A stretch of 64,000 bases of DNA from Desulfobacteraceae bacterium (lineage in GTDB: Bacteria; Desulfobacterota; Desulfobacteria; Desulfobacterales; SKZT01): the NCBI GenBank assembly GCA_011389745.1, contig JAABTQ010000002.1, positions 124,001 through 188,000 on the forward strand, written 5' to 3'. The translations under genes and the position numbers were made by a program. The number at the start of each line of letters is the position of its first letter. Position 1 is the first letter of the stretch. The notes under the pieces were generated by a model, which saw nothing but the letters and a program-made list of their open reading frames with translations, was not told the origin of the DNA and searched no databases. Of the stretch, positions 1 to 8,462 are shown piece by piece.

Positions 1-343
1 GATCACTCATGTTAGCGACAGGAATATTGGTCATAATGGCCCCAAAACCGATGGGTACCAACAGAAGCGGTTCGAATCTTTTTTTTATTGCCAGGTACAA
101 TAAAACAAAGCCGATGCCCACCATGGCCATACGACCGACACCATCAACCCTGTTTCCTGTTGATGGAAAAAAGAACGTGTACAGGCCGGTGGACTGACCG
201 AAATTGACCAGTAATCTGTCGATGGACGGAAGAACCTCATAGCCCGGACCGGAATCATCGGTTTCAGACCAGGATATACCTCCTGCAAAAAAACACAAAA
301 GGACCGCCAGGAAAAACAATACGAGTATTTTTTTTTTGTTCAT
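1..343 (-). CDS. oadB: Sodium-pumping decarboxylase beta subunit (partial, N-terminus only)
   Basis: An open frame runs from an ATG at 343 to the left edge, so only about 114 N-terminal residues are present. It starts with a hydrophobic signal-like segment (MNKKKILVLFFLAVLLCFF). After a hydrophilic stretch come a membrane segment and the motif FEPLLLVPIGFGAI, which is characteristic of the OadB/MmdB/GcdB family. That family couples decarboxylation of carboxybiotin to export of sodium ions across the inner membrane. It lies 24 bp after oadA, with oadG further upstream, so the three subunits form one operon. The start is supported by the GGAAAGTGCC stretch just ahead of it. The C-terminus, including the ion-binding helices, is outside the window. 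Confidence 0.85.
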   Translation of the reverse strand, partial: MNKKKILVLFFLAVLLCFFAGGISWSETDDSGPGYEVLPSIDRLLVNFGQSTGLYTFFFPSTGNRVDGVGRMAMVGIGFVLLYLAIKKRFEPLLLVPIGFGAIMTNIPVANMSD

Positions 344-367
344 GGCACTTTCCTGAGTATTTTTTAT

Positions 368-2194
368 TTACCTGAGGGTCGCAATGAGCTGACCGGATTG
401 GACCGTATGCCCTTTTTCTACTTCGACAGAAACAATGACCCCATCCTCGGGCGCTGTCACCGGCGTTTCCATTTTCATGGCTTCGAGAATCACCAGGGTG
501 TCTCCCGAATTTACCCTGTCTCCCACCTTGCAGCTAACCTCGTAAACATTGCCCGGAAGCTGCGCAAATATTTCCACCAAAGGCTCCTCAGCAGTTGCCG
601 GAACAGTTTTCACCGAGGGCATCGGAGATACGGCGGTAACTTCGCCAGTATCATCTTCAACCATGACCTGGTAGGTTTCACCTGATACGGTAATCTTATA
701 TTTCATGGGACCAACCGGCTGCGGGGCAACTTCAGCAGGTTTGGGTTGCAAAGCGGTTTTTTTGGCAGGCTCAGCTTTTTGTTCCGTAACTTTTCGAACA
801 TTGATGGGTTTGTTGCCTTTTAAAAAGTCGAGTCCTTTATTTCCACCTGTGGTTGCCAATGCACCGACAATAAAAATATTCTCATCGGTTACCGGAATTC
901 TTTCTTTTTCCAGAATCACTCTTGCTTTAGGAATTCCAGGTTCTATCACATCGAGAGGGTCACCGTCAAAAACAGGAAGGCCCATCTGTTTTTCGGCAAT
1001 ACTGACAATTTCCGGATCAGGGGGGACTGGTGTCCGTCCAAAATAGCCTAAAATCATCTTGCCGTAACCGTCCGTGATTTTTTTCCAGGGACCCTGGGTG
1101 ACATTGGCATAGGCCTGTTGGAAATAAAACTGGGAAACCGGGGTAACCGAGGTGCCGAATCCTCCACGGGCCACGCATTCGGACATGGCCTCGATAACTT
1201 TGGGGTAAAGGTGAAGCGTTCCTGTATCACGCATCATCATGGTGTTTGCGGTCAACGCCCCTCCGGGCATGGGTGACAGAATCACTTCGGATGACACTTT
1301 CTGGGCTTCGGGAGGAAAAAAATAATCTTTAAGGCATTCCTGGAGGACACGATTTGCCTCCAAGATCTTTTTCACATCAATATCCAGTGTAAAGTCGGTG
1401 CCTTTCAGGGCATGCCACAGGGAAAGCATGTCCGGCTGGCAGGTTCCGCCGGAAAGGGGAGACCTGGATAGACACACGCCATCAGCACCGGCCTCGATGG
1501 CAGCCTTGTACTGAGTTATGCCCACACCTGCTGTTTCATGGGAGTGCATCCAGATAGTATCATCATTTCCCAGAAGTTTTCGGGCCGCCTTGACGGTATC
1601 ATACACTTTTTGAGGGTTGGAGGTGCCGGAGGCATCCTTAAAACAAATGGAGTCATAGGGAAGTCCCGAATCGAGAATTTCTCGCAATGTTTTTAAATAA
1701 AATTCCGGATCATGAGCCCCGCTGCATCCCGGAGGAAGTTCCATCATTGTGATGGCTACCTGGTGATGAAGGCCGGCGTTTTTGATGCACTGACCGGAAT
1801 AGATCAGGTTGCGAACGTCGTTTAGCGCGTCAAAATTTCGTATATGGGTTATACCATGTTTTTTAAATAGTCTTGCATGAAGATCGATCATGTCTCTGGG
1901 CTGAGCAGACAAGGCTACAACATTGATTCCCCTGGCCAATGTCTGTAAAAAAGCCTCAGGACCCGCAGCCTGGCGAAAGCGATCCATCATATCAAATGCG
2001 GATTCGCCGCAGTACATAAACAATGCCTGGAACCTCGCTCCGCCACCTGCTTCCATATAAGTTATGCCGGCATGCCGGGCGGCTTCAACCGCAGGAAGAA
2101 AATCATCGGTAAGCGCACGCGCGCCAAATACGGACTGAAAACCGTCACGTAATGATGTATCCATAAATCTGATTTTTTTCATTTCAATCACCAT
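368..2194 (-). CDS. oadA: Biotin-dependent carboxyltransferase, oxaloacetate decarboxylase alpha type
   Basis: 608 residues. The N-terminal HMGL/pyruvate-carboxylase type TIM barrel begins with FMDTSLRDGFQS and carries a metal-binding MHSHETAG motif near residues 215-222. A PYC_OADA-type helical domain follows. A Pro/Ala-rich linker (about 470-500) leads to a biotinyl domain with the biotinylation site EAMKMET near the C-terminus. The enzyme moves CO2 from a carboxylic acid to biotin, and the beta subunit then releases it while pumping sodium. Neighbours are oadG upstream and oadB downstream. The segment after YMEAGGGARF does not show the usual R-x-L-x-E-D-P-W pattern but MYCGESAFD, so the substrate (oxaloacetate or another acid) is uncertain. 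An ATG at 2182 is an alternative start. Confidence 0.88.
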   Translation of the reverse strand: MVIEMKKIRFMDTSLRDGFQSVFGARALTDDFLPAVEAARHAGITYMEAGGGARFQALFMYCGESAFDMMDRFRQAAGPEAFLQTLARGINVVALSAQPRDMIDLHARLFKKHGITHIRNFDALNDVRNLIYSGQCIKNAGLHHQVAITMMELPPGCSGAHDPEFYLKTLREILDSGLPYDSICFKDASGTSNPQKVYDTVKAARKLLGNDDTIWMHSHETAGVGITQYKAAIEAGADGVCLSRSPLSGGTCQPDMLSLWHALKGTDFTLDIDVKKILEANRVLQECLKDYFFPPEAQKVSSEVILSPMPGGALTANTMMMRDTGTLHLYPKVIEAMSECVARGGFGTSVTPVSQFYFQQAYANVTQGPWKKITDGYGKMILGYFGRTPVPPDPEIVSIAEKQMGLPVFDGDPLDVIEPGIPKARVILEKERIPVTDENIFIVGALATTGGNKGLDFLKGNKPINVRKVTEQKAEPAKKTALQPKPAEVAPQPVGPMKYKITVSGETYQVMVEDDTGEVTAVSPMPSVKTVPATAEEPLVEIFAQLPGNVYEVSCKVGDRVNSGDTLVILEAMKMETPVTAPEDGVIVSVEVEKGHTVQSGQLIATLR

Positions 2195-2317
2195 TCCTGA
2201 TTATGATAGTGTCAAACTACCTTGAACAGTCATAAGCCTTGTCATACCGGCGAAGGTATTATATACCCGGAGGCGGTTTCCGTCATCTGCCCCTGACATC
2301 GATCCAGGGATTGCGGA

Positions 2318-2581
2318 TCACTGCCTTATTTTTTGCATGCGCGCCTGATGGGCCGCTACCGAGGCACTGATAATGGCAATGAGTTTGCCATTGCCAATGG
2401 AAAAAACCATATCGGATGATTTTTTCCTGCTTTTGATCATCGCCTCCCGTTTTTCTTTTTCCGTTAATGGCTTCAGGAGAAGGGTAGATATGTACATAAG
2501 TATCACCAGGAGAATCAAAAATGAAAAAACCACCAGCATGCCGACTAACGCAAGTTTCAGCCCTTCAAATATCATGATCAC
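2318..2581 (-). CDS. oadG: Sodium-pumping decarboxylase gamma subunit, OadG-like
   Basis: 87 residues with one N-terminal membrane helix (ALVGMLVVFSFLILLVILMY), a charged linker (LTEKEKREAMIKSRKK) and a C-terminal IAIISASVAAHQARM segment. This is the usual plan of OadG-type subunits, which anchor the alpha subunit to the membrane beta subunit. It is the first gene of the oadG-oadA-oadB set, with a 123-bp gap to oadA. That gap shows no gene. Family assignment rests on size, topology, the C-terminal ASVAAHQ pattern and position. Confidence 0.75.
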   Translation of the reverse strand: MIMIFEGLKLALVGMLVVFSFLILLVILMYISTLLLKPLTEKEKREAMIKSRKKSSDMVFSIGNGKLIAIISASVAAHQARMQKIRQ

Positions 2582-2650
2582 CTCTTAAATTGGTCATCTG
2601 AAAATAATTAATGCACCCAATCCTTTCAAAAAAAGGCCATCTAATTAAGG

Positions 2651-3628
2651 TCATTTATTTTCCAGAAATTCGGCGGGAAGCTCACATGTTTCTGCGGTTG
2701 TTTTTGTTTCAACGTAATGGGCAGCGGCAAGAGCCGCAATACAGCCATCAGATGCCGACACCACAATCTGTCTGGCAAACTTGGCCCTTAAATCTCCGAT
2801 AACATAGAGCCCCGGGATATTTGTTTCACATTTTTCATCCGTGATCACATACCCATCTGCATTCATTTTAATACCACGAGGCACCAATTTATTGTTGGGA
2901 TTAAAACCTATAAAAATAAATGCGCCATCCGTTGGCAAATCCCACTGCTCGGATGTTTTTGTATTCTTAAGTGAAACGGAGTTAACACCGTCATTACCGG
3001 CATTAATGGAAGTGCAGACCGTATTCCAGAGCATCTCGATTTTACATTCGGACTTGATACGCTGCTGAAGAATCATTCCGGCCCGAAGTTCCTCGCGACG
3101 ATGCACCATATAGACCTTCTGTGCAAGCTTTGCCAGGTATAAGGCCTCCTCCGCGGCCGTATCTCCTCCACCAATCACCACAACGGTTTTGTTTCTGAAA
3201 AAGAACCCATCACAAACCCCGCAGTAGGAAACGCCTTTTCCATAATATTCCATCTCACCGGAAACATTAAGCATGCGAGGAGATCCACCGGTAGCAAGAA
3301 TCACTGCATAGGTTCTGTATTCTTCTCCATTTGCCATTTTCACTGTATGATACTCCAGCCCCGGTAAAACTTCGGTCGCTTCCTCATAAATTATTTTCAA
3401 GCCATAGGATTGAGCATGCTCAGCAATTTTCTGGGAAAGTTCCGCCCCGGTAATATTTTCAAAACCAGGGTAATTTTCCACTGTATCCGACATCACCACC
3501 TGTCCGCCCATGATACCTTTTTCGATTAGCACGGTCACCAGCGCCGCCCTCATGGCATAAATTCCGGCTGAAAGCCCCCCGGGACCACCACCTACAATAA
3601 CCAAATCATGAAGTTCCTTTTGTGCCAT
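2651..3628 (-). CDS. trxB: Thioredoxin-disulfide reductase
   Basis: 325 residues. An N-terminal FAD-binding motif VIVGGGPGGLSAG (residues 10-22) is followed by the redox-active CGVC (residues 136-139) inside SYCGVCDGFF. An NADPH-binding Rossmann motif (VVIGGGDTAAEEA) and the VHRRE sequence typical of NADPH users come next, then the C-terminal FAD motif near YVIGDLRAKFARQ. The protein passes electrons from NADPH to thioredoxin in the cytoplasm. No thioredoxin gene is adjacent. The start MAQKELHDL is directly followed by the first beta strand, so there is no long extension. The gene lies 210 bp after the HsdR-N-like gene on the same strand. Confidence 0.95.
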   Translation of the reverse strand: MAQKELHDLVIVGGGPGGLSAGIYAMRAALVTVLIEKGIMGGQVVMSDTVENYPGFENITGAELSQKIAEHAQSYGLKIIYEEATEVLPGLEYHTVKMANGEEYRTYAVILATGGSPRMLNVSGEMEYYGKGVSYCGVCDGFFFRNKTVVVIGGGDTAAEEALYLAKLAQKVYMVHRREELRAGMILQQRIKSECKIEMLWNTVCTSINAGNDGVNSVSLKNTKTSEQWDLPTDGAFIFIGFNPNNKLVPRGIKMNADGYVITDEKCETNIPGLYVIGDLRAKFARQIVVSASDGCIAALAAAHYVETKTTAETCELPAEFLENK

Positions 3629-3807
3629 GGATCGAAAGTCTCCTTATTTAAATTTTCATGCGGGTAAAGACGGAGTGTGCAACAGAAGGATTGCCTAAAA
3701 AACTCCGATTTTTCAAATTTTACAAAAGATTGAAGATTTTTAGATTTAGTTCTAAACCTTAATTGCGGGTTTGTCAAAAATTTTGAAAGGCATCATTGCC
3801 CCATGCC

Positions 3808-3827
3808 GTCATTCTGAGGAGGCCAAC
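3808..3827. repeat. 20-bp dispersed repeat, copy 1
   Basis: The 20 bases starting GTCATTCTGA and ending GGAGGCCAAC are repeated exactly, in inverse orientation, at 43563-43582, about 40 kb away. Both copies lie in intergenic DNA: this one between trxB and the HsdR-N-like gene, the other in the purL-purQ island. An exact 20-mer twice in 64 kb is unlikely by chance and suggests a dispersed intergenic repeat family. Confidence 0.7.
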
Positions 3828-3838
3828 ACCGAAACTAA

Positions 3839-4402
3839 TCAACTGGTTTGAATGTTACGTTTCACGTTCACATTTTCAAGATCATAAGACCGAAAAATCA
3901 TTTGTTCCTTCGTGAATCGATTTTCGGGTAAGGGTCGGAGGGTAATATTTTTCAGAATCTTTATAGCTTCAGATTTGGATACAATGGAATCCATATTATT
4001 GCCCACCTTTTTCGCGGTAAGGGTATCGATTACCAGAGCACTTTGGCCGTCACACACCGCACAAAAGGGAGTCTGATAATTTTTTTCAAAAACACGTGCT
4101 GCGGCCAGTATCTCTCTTTCCCAGGTATCTATGGCGCCTGCTACACATTTGATCACCATAAATCGGATATTTTCCAGGGTTATGACAAGATCAACAGTTG
4201 AGCGGTAAGGCTCCCCTTTGAACGATACGACAATATCGGCGTCTACCCGGATATCGGCTTTATCATACCCTTTTTCAGTGACCAAAAATCTCTCAAGTTG
4301 TTGACGGTTTTCTTCGGAACCGATATTGGGAATTTGTTCACCGGTTATAAAATCGACAATCATCTCATATGGTTTCTGAATAGTCGTCATCATGGTCTCC
4401 AT
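3839..4402 (-). CDS. Stand-alone HsdR N-terminal-like (degenerate nuclease fold) protein
   Basis: About 187 residues. The protein looks like the HSDR_N_2 domain of type I restriction R subunits: an N-terminal helical part with SEENRQQLERFLVTEKGY, then DADIVVSF, STVDLVIT and a strand FMVIKCVAG, followed by helices. In an active PD-(D/E)xK nuclease the last strand would carry ExK; here it reads V-I-K-C, so the acidic residue and probably the lysine are missing. There are no helicase motifs and no hsdM or hsdS nearby. It follows rsfS with a short overlap and closes the nadD-rsfS operon, so a role in DNA restriction is doubtful. Starts at 4432, 4402 or 4393 are possible. The function is unknown. 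Confidence 0.7.
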   Translation of the reverse strand: METMMTTIQKPYEMIVDFITGEQIPNIGSEENRQQLERFLVTEKGYDKADIRVDADIVVSFKGEPYRSTVDLVITLENIRFMVIKCVAGAIDTWEREILAAARVFEKNYQTPFCAVCDGQSALVIDTLTAKKVGNNMDSIVSKSEAIKILKNITLRPLPENRFTKEQMIFRSYDLENVNVKRNIQTS

Positions 4403-4802
4403 TAAATTCCGTGTAGGACTGTTGATTTTCATCTTCTATTTCCATCTGCTCCATGCCTTTGGTTTTGATACGTGCAGCATCGATCCAGAGGCTTTCCAGG
4501 TCATAGAAAGAACGAACCGGTTCATAAAAAATGTGTATGATGATGTGGCCGTAATCCATGAGTACCCAGTGTCCTTCACTCATCCCTTCAGTACTCAAAG
4601 GTTTAATGTTCTGTTTTTTCAATTCGACCTGAATATGCTCCGCTATGGCTTTGACCTGGCGATTGGAGCGACCGCTGCAGATCATAAACACATCGGCAAC
4701 CGATGAAAGCTCATGAACATCCAGCACAACCAGGTGCAGGGCCTTTTTACCCAATGCCGCTTGCACGTAAATATCTAAAGAAGGATCAATTTGACGGGTC
4801 AT
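4365..4802 (-). CDS. rsfS: Ribosomal silencing factor RsfS
   Basis: 145 residues. The RsfS/Iojap core includes KALHLVVLDVHELSSVADVF, MICSGRSNRQVKAIAEHI, and the EGHWVLMDYGHIIIHIF region near the end of the core. RsfS binds protein uL14 and blocks subunit joining when nutrients are limiting. The core ends near residue 115; the last 25 or so residues form an acidic tail (EIEDENQQ and DHDDDYSE) beyond the usual family length. The start codon overlaps the nadD stop by 4 bp (ATGA), which indicates translational coupling. The tail overlaps the beginning of the next gene. Confidence 0.92.
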   Translation of the reverse strand: MTRQIDPSLDIYVQAALGKKALHLVVLDVHELSSVADVFMICSGRSNRQVKAIAEHIQVELKKQNIKPLSTEGMSEGHWVLMDYGHIIIHIFYEPVRSFYDLESLWIDAARIKTKGMEQMEIEDENQQSYTEFNGDHDDDYSETI

Positions 4803-5479
4803 AAATAAAGTCCTTTTGACTCAATATATTCTTTTACTTTTTCCGGAACCAGTGATGCTATGGTTCGGCCTTTACTTCGGTCAGTGCGAACCATTGTTGC
4901 AGAAATATCCACAGGCGTTACCTCGAAAAGGAAAACCGGCTGCTGATCCGGGTGAAAAAAGGCATTTTTGCCGGAATCAAAATGGTACCCAGGCGATACT
5001 TTTGTCACCAGAAGATCATTAAGGGTTTTCTCTTTTTTTTCCAGCTCACCGTCCATGGCTCCGGGACGAGACATAACAATAAAAGGAATGACCTGAAATA
5101 GTTCCCTGAAAGATTTCCATAATTCAATATCCAGAAATGCATCCACACCGACAATAAAATAAAGCTGTGTTTCTTTGGGAACAATCGCTTTGAAATACTC
5201 CACTGTGTCGATGGTATATGAAGGGCCTGACCGTTTCAGCTCAACATCAGAGACCGAAAGGTTCGGATTATCGGCAATGGCGATCCGTATCATTTCAAGT
5301 CTGTCCGAAGCCTCGGCTATCTGCTTTTCTTTTTTATGGGGCGGCAGGGCTGAGGGAATTAACCAGATTTTGTCCAGACCAAAACCTTCCCTGACATCCC
5401 GGGCTACCGTAAGATGCCCCAAATGAATCGGATTGAATGTGCCTCCAAAAAGTCCGATCTTTTTCAATGCCAACCTCAT
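4799..5479 (-). CDS. nadD: Nicotinate-nucleotide adenylyltransferase
   Basis: 226 residues. The nucleotidyltransferase signature GLFGGTFNPIHLGHL (residues 9-23) carries the T/HxGH catalytic motif, and a C-terminal SATMVRTDRSKG block matches the ISSTxIR motif of the family. The enzyme adenylates nicotinate mononucleotide to deamido-NAD in NAD synthesis. The gene lies 6 bp after proB and overlaps rsfS by 4 bp, the common rplU-rpmA-obgE-proB-nadD-rsfS order. The middle contains an insertion (EKKEKTLNDLLVTKVSPGYH), and overall length is normal. Confidence 0.95.
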   Translation of the reverse strand: MRLALKKIGLFGGTFNPIHLGHLTVARDVREGFGLDKIWLIPSALPPHKKEKQIAEASDRLEMIRIAIADNPNLSVSDVELKRSGPSYTIDTVEYFKAIVPKETQLYFIVGVDAFLDIELWKSFRELFQVIPFIVMSRPGAMDGELEKKEKTLNDLLVTKVSPGYHFDSGKNAFFHPDQQPVFLFEVTPVDISATMVRTDRSKGRTIASLVPEKVKEYIESKGLYL

Positions 5480-5485
5480 TGTGCG

Positions 5486-6616
5486 TCATCTGGTAATAAC
5501 GAGATTATCACGGTGGATGACTTCATCATAGGGCTTATTACCCAATATTTCTTTGATTCGATTCGATTTTAACCCTCTGATCTTTCGGATTTCCAGAGAA
5601 CTATAATTGACCAACCCGCATCCAAAAGGCTCTTCTTCTTTGGTGGCAAAGCAGACTGATGCACCAACACCGAATTCTCCCTCCACATCGGTAATGCCGC
5701 TGGGGAGAAGACTTTTGCCGTTTTTTAAAACAGCTTCAGCAGCCCCATCATCTATCCTTAGAATTCCTTTGGGTTTTAATGTGAATGCAATCCAACATTT
5801 TCTGCTGGCAAGCTTTTCCTTGTTCGGAACAAAAAAAGTTCCAGGGGATTCTCCTTCAAATAGCCTGAGTAAAATATCAGGAGCCTCACCATTGGCAATT
5901 ACCATGGGAATGCCGGCGGCGGTTACTTTTCTGGCCGCCTGGACTTTGCTCAGCATTCCTCCGGTACCCAGCGTGCCGGGAATGTCGCCCGCGATCCTGA
6001 CAATATCTTTCCCAATGGTGGAAACAACCGAAAGAAGTTTTGCACCAGGATTTTTTCTGGGATCGCAATCGTAGAGACCATCGATATCGGTCAGGTTGAT
6101 CAGTAATTGAGCATCCATCAGCAATGTGATCATGGCAGACAGATTGTCATTGTCTCCCAGTTTGATTTCTTCCACCATAATGGTATCATTTTCATTGATG
6201 ATCGGAACCACTTTCCAAGATAGCAATGTGTTAATGGTATTTCTGGAATTCAAATACCGCCGTCGATGATTTAAATCCTCACTGGTTAAAAGAATCTGTG
6301 CCACTTTTATATTGAAGCGCTCAAAAGCCTTTTCATATTCCATCATCAGCCCGGCTTGTCCTACCGCGGCTACTGCCTGTCTTTTGGGTATTTCTTCCGG
6401 ACGGCCGGGCAGTCCCAGTTTTTTTACCCCCGAAGCCATGGCCCCGGATGAAACAAAAATCAGCTCCAACCCTTGATTCATAAGATTTGAAATTTGACGG
6501 GACAAAGAACTGATCAAATTCAGGTTAAGGCCGTTTTTTGTGGTCAGCACGTTGCTTCCAACCTTAATGACCACTCGCCTGGCGCCGTTTAAATAACTTT
6601 TAAGATCCTGATTCAT
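5486..6616 (-). CDS. proB: Glutamate 5-kinase
   Basis: 376 residues. The amino-acid kinase domain occupies about residues 12-265, starting with RRVVIKVGSNVLT and including the FVSSGAMASG and IINENDTI motifs. A C-terminal PUA domain follows (about 285-370), as in full-length bacterial ProB. The enzyme phosphorylates glutamate in the first step of proline synthesis. proA is not in the window. The start [14 protein letters not shown] overlaps the obgE stop by 17 bp, and nadD follows at 6 bp, so it is part of the operon headed by rplU. Confidence 0.96.
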   Translation of the reverse strand: MNQDLKSYLNGARRVVIKVGSNVLTTKNGLNLNLISSLSRQISNLMNQGLELIFVSSGAMASGVKKLGLPGRPEEIPKRQAVAAVGQAGLMMEYEKAFERFNIKVAQILLTSEDLNHRRRYLNSRNTINTLLSWKVVPIINENDTIMVEEIKLGDNDNLSAMITLLMDAQLLINLTDIDGLYDCDPRKNPGAKLLSVVSTIGKDIVRIAGDIPGTLGTGGMLSKVQAARKVTAAGIPMVIANGEAPDILLRLFEGESPGTFFVPNKEKLASRKCWIAFTLKPKGILRIDDGAAEAVLKNGKSLLPSGITDVEGEFGVGASVCFATKEEEPFGCGLVNYSSLEIRKIRGLKSNRIKEILGNKPYDEVIHRDNLVITR

Positions 6617-7610
6617 TCAACTTATCCAAAATATCGGCAATTGTGTTTATCAGTTGTGCAAGTCCGTCTCCGGTCAATGCAGATATTTTTACCACCTTTT
6701 TTCCCGCAAAGGCGGCTTCGAAGCGCCCGACCGATTCTATGGCATCAGGAATGTCCATTTTGTTCAAGACCACCAATTGTGGTTTTTCGGCAAGTTTGCC
6801 GCTGTACAAAAAAAGTTCCCGGTTAACCGTCTCATACTGCTCCAGGGGATTTTCAGGATAGATTCCGGAAATATCGATCAGATGAATTAAAACCCTTGTT
6901 CTTTCGATGTGTTTTAAAAATCGAATACCAAGACCTGCCCCCTCATGCGCACCTTTGATTAATCCGGGAATATCGGCAACACAAAAAGCCTTCCTACCCT
7001 GAGCTGCAACTATTCCCAGATTGGGTGCCAAAGTGGTAAACGGATAGTCAGCGATTTTGGGTCGGGCAGATGAAATTTTACTGATAAGGGTGGATTTTCC
7101 TGCGTTGGGAAGGCCGATTATTCCCACATCGGCAATGAGTTTGAGTTCTAATTTTATGGATAAAAGCTGTCCGGCCTCTCCTGGTTGAGCGAACCGGGGG
7201 GTTCGCCTTGTGGAGGTAGCGAACCTTTTATTACCCTGTCCCCCTCGCCCACCATGAGCGATAATAAAATTTTCTTCGGGTTCCTTCAAGTCCTTAAGGA
7301 TCTGGCCGGTGACTGTATCGCTGACCACAGTTCCTACGGGTACCTCCAATATGAGATCTTCTCCGTTTTTTCCTGTCCTTTGGTCCCCGCTGCCACCTTT
7401 TCCGCTTTCGGCCTTAAATTGTGTCTTAAACTTAAAATGATACAGGGTACGTTTTCTCAAAGTCGCCTTGAGAATGACATCGCCCCCCTTACCTCCGTCT
7501 CCTCCGTCAGGCCCGCCTTTGGGAATAAAGCGTTCACGTCTGAAACTTACACAACCTCTCCCACCATCCCCTGACTGGACGGTGACCATCACTTCATCAA
7601 TGAATTTCAC
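6600..7610 (-). CDS. obgE: GTPase ObgE/CgtA
   Basis: 336 residues. The glycine-rich Obg domain fills residues 1-158 ([20 protein letters not shown] and further Gly clusters). The G domain has P-loop GLPNAGKST, switch region DYPFTTL, DIPG, and NKMD. There is no C-terminal OCT domain, which is common outside Firmicutes. Obg is a ribosome-associated GTPase acting in 50S assembly and stress signalling. The start is GTG at 7610, overlapping the rpmA stop as GTGA, so translation is probably coupled. proB follows with a 17-bp overlap. Confidence 0.96.
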   Translation of the reverse strand: MKFIDEVMVTVQSGDGGRGCVSFRRERFIPKGGPDGGDGGKGGDVILKATLRKRTLYHFKFKTQFKAESGKGGSGDQRTGKNGEDLILEVPVGTVVSDTVTGQILKDLKEPEENFIIAHGGRGGQGNKRFATSTRRTPRFAQPGEAGQLLSIKLELKLIADVGIIGLPNAGKSTLISKISSARPKIADYPFTTLAPNLGIVAAQGRKAFCVADIPGLIKGAHEGAGLGIRFLKHIERTRVLIHLIDISGIYPENPLEQYETVNRELFLYSGKLAEKPQLVVLNKMDIPDAIESVGRFEAAFAGKKVVKISALTGDGLAQLINTIADILDKLNESGS

Positions 7611-7861
7611 TCTGCATAAACACTTACTTTTTTCCGGTCACGCCCTAACCGTTCATAGGACACGACTCCATCGACAAGGGCAAAAAGGGTATAGTCTCTT
7701 CCCATCCCCACGTTGATTCCCGGATGAATCCTGGTGCCCAGTTGACGAACCAGTATATTGCCGGCCCTTACCACATTACCACCATATCTTTTAATGCCGC
7801 GGCGCTGCGCATTGCTGTCGCGTCCGTTTTTAGAACTGCCGCCTGCTTTTTTATGTGCCAT
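7607..7861 (-). CDS. rpmA: 50S ribosomal protein bL27
   Basis: 84 residues from the ATG at 7861. The N-terminus [16 protein letters not shown] is the classic bL27 start that reaches the peptidyl transferase centre, followed by [20 protein letters not shown] longer frame reaches 7918, but the conserved N-terminus begins at 7861, so the extension is not used. There is no Firmicutes-type cleavable leader. The gene is 74 bp after rplU and its TGA overlaps the GTG of obgE. Confidence 0.97.
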   Translation of the reverse strand: MAHKKAGGSSKNGRDSNAQRRGIKRYGGNVVRAGNILVRQLGTRIHPGINVGMGRDYTLFALVDGVVSYERLGRDRKKVSVYAE

Positions 7862-7935
7862 GGTATATTCTCCCTGACCAATAACGGTCAAATATATAGA
7901 CAATATGAAAACCAACACCGATCTAAACGATCGGA

Positions 7936-8247
7936 TTATACGTTAATACTGTCAATTTTTACAGCCGTAAAACGTTGCCGGTGACCCTGCTTGCGCCGGT
8001 ATCCCTTACGTCTTTTAAATTTAAAAACAATTATTTTCGGGGCTTTGCCCTGTTCAACCACATGACCGGAAACTTTAGCACTTTCCAGTTGAGGTTGTCC
8101 GATTTGAATACTTTCACCATCGGAGTATAACAAAACATTATCAAATGATATGGAATCACCGATTTCTCCGGGGATTTTCTCAATCTTTAGTATTTCCCCT
8201 TCCCGAACCTTATATTGCTTTCCCCCAGAAGCCACTACTGCGTACAT
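7936..8247 (-). CDS. rplU: 50S ribosomal protein bL21
   Basis: 103 residues, the standard length. It begins [20 protein letters not shown] and ends with the conserved [17 protein letters not shown] block that binds 23S rRNA. It is the first gene of the rplU-rpmA-obgE-proB-nadD-rsfS operon. A sigma70-type promoter candidate lies about 70 bp upstream on the minus strand (8316-8344). Confidence 0.97.
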   Translation of the reverse strand: MYAVVASGGKQYKVREGEILKIEKIPGEIGDSISFDNVLLYSDGESIQIGQPQLESAKVSGHVVEQGKAPKIIVFKFKRRKGYRRKQGHRQRFTAVKIDSINV

Positions 8248-8315
8248 GGAAATGACCCTCCTTAGATACCAAAATAGACAAATATGCCTTAAATCCCGAT
8301 TAACTGAAATTGGAT

Positions 8316-8344
8316 ATTATTATATGGTGATTATTTTTTGTCAA
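8316..8344 (-). promoter_or_regulatory. Promoter candidate for the rplU operon
   Basis: On the minus strand TTGACA (8339-8344) is followed after 17 bp by AATAAT (8316-8321); a TATAAT overlaps it at shorter spacing. It points to rplU, about 70 bp away, in the AT-rich divergent region before the UbiA gene. Confidence 0.6.
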
Positions 8345-8379
8345 GAAAAAACATTTATCAAAAATGAATACGAACTTAA

Positions 8380-8427
8380 TTGACAAATAAGATCATATTT
8401 GGTTTGAAGGTAAACAATATTGTAAAC
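8380..8427 (+). promoter_or_regulatory. Possible promoter and operator for the UbiA gene
   Basis: A TTGACA lies at 8380-8385, but no good -10 box is found at the right distance. Just downstream the hexamer GTAAAC occurs twice in the same direction (8410-8415 and 8422-8427) with a 6-bp AATATT-like spacer, around the palindrome ACAATATTGT. The arrangement could be a regulator site close to the start of transcription. It is only a pattern; no regulator is identified. Confidence 0.3.
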
Positions 8428-8462
8428 CAAAAAGGTTGTTTTAATCGCATTTTTTTTATCTG

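Noticed and set aside
2239-2320. Possible relic of a CCGG-rich palindromic repeat between oadG and oadA
   Set aside because: Only short fragments such as TCATACCGGCGAAGG are seen, with no clear second arm.
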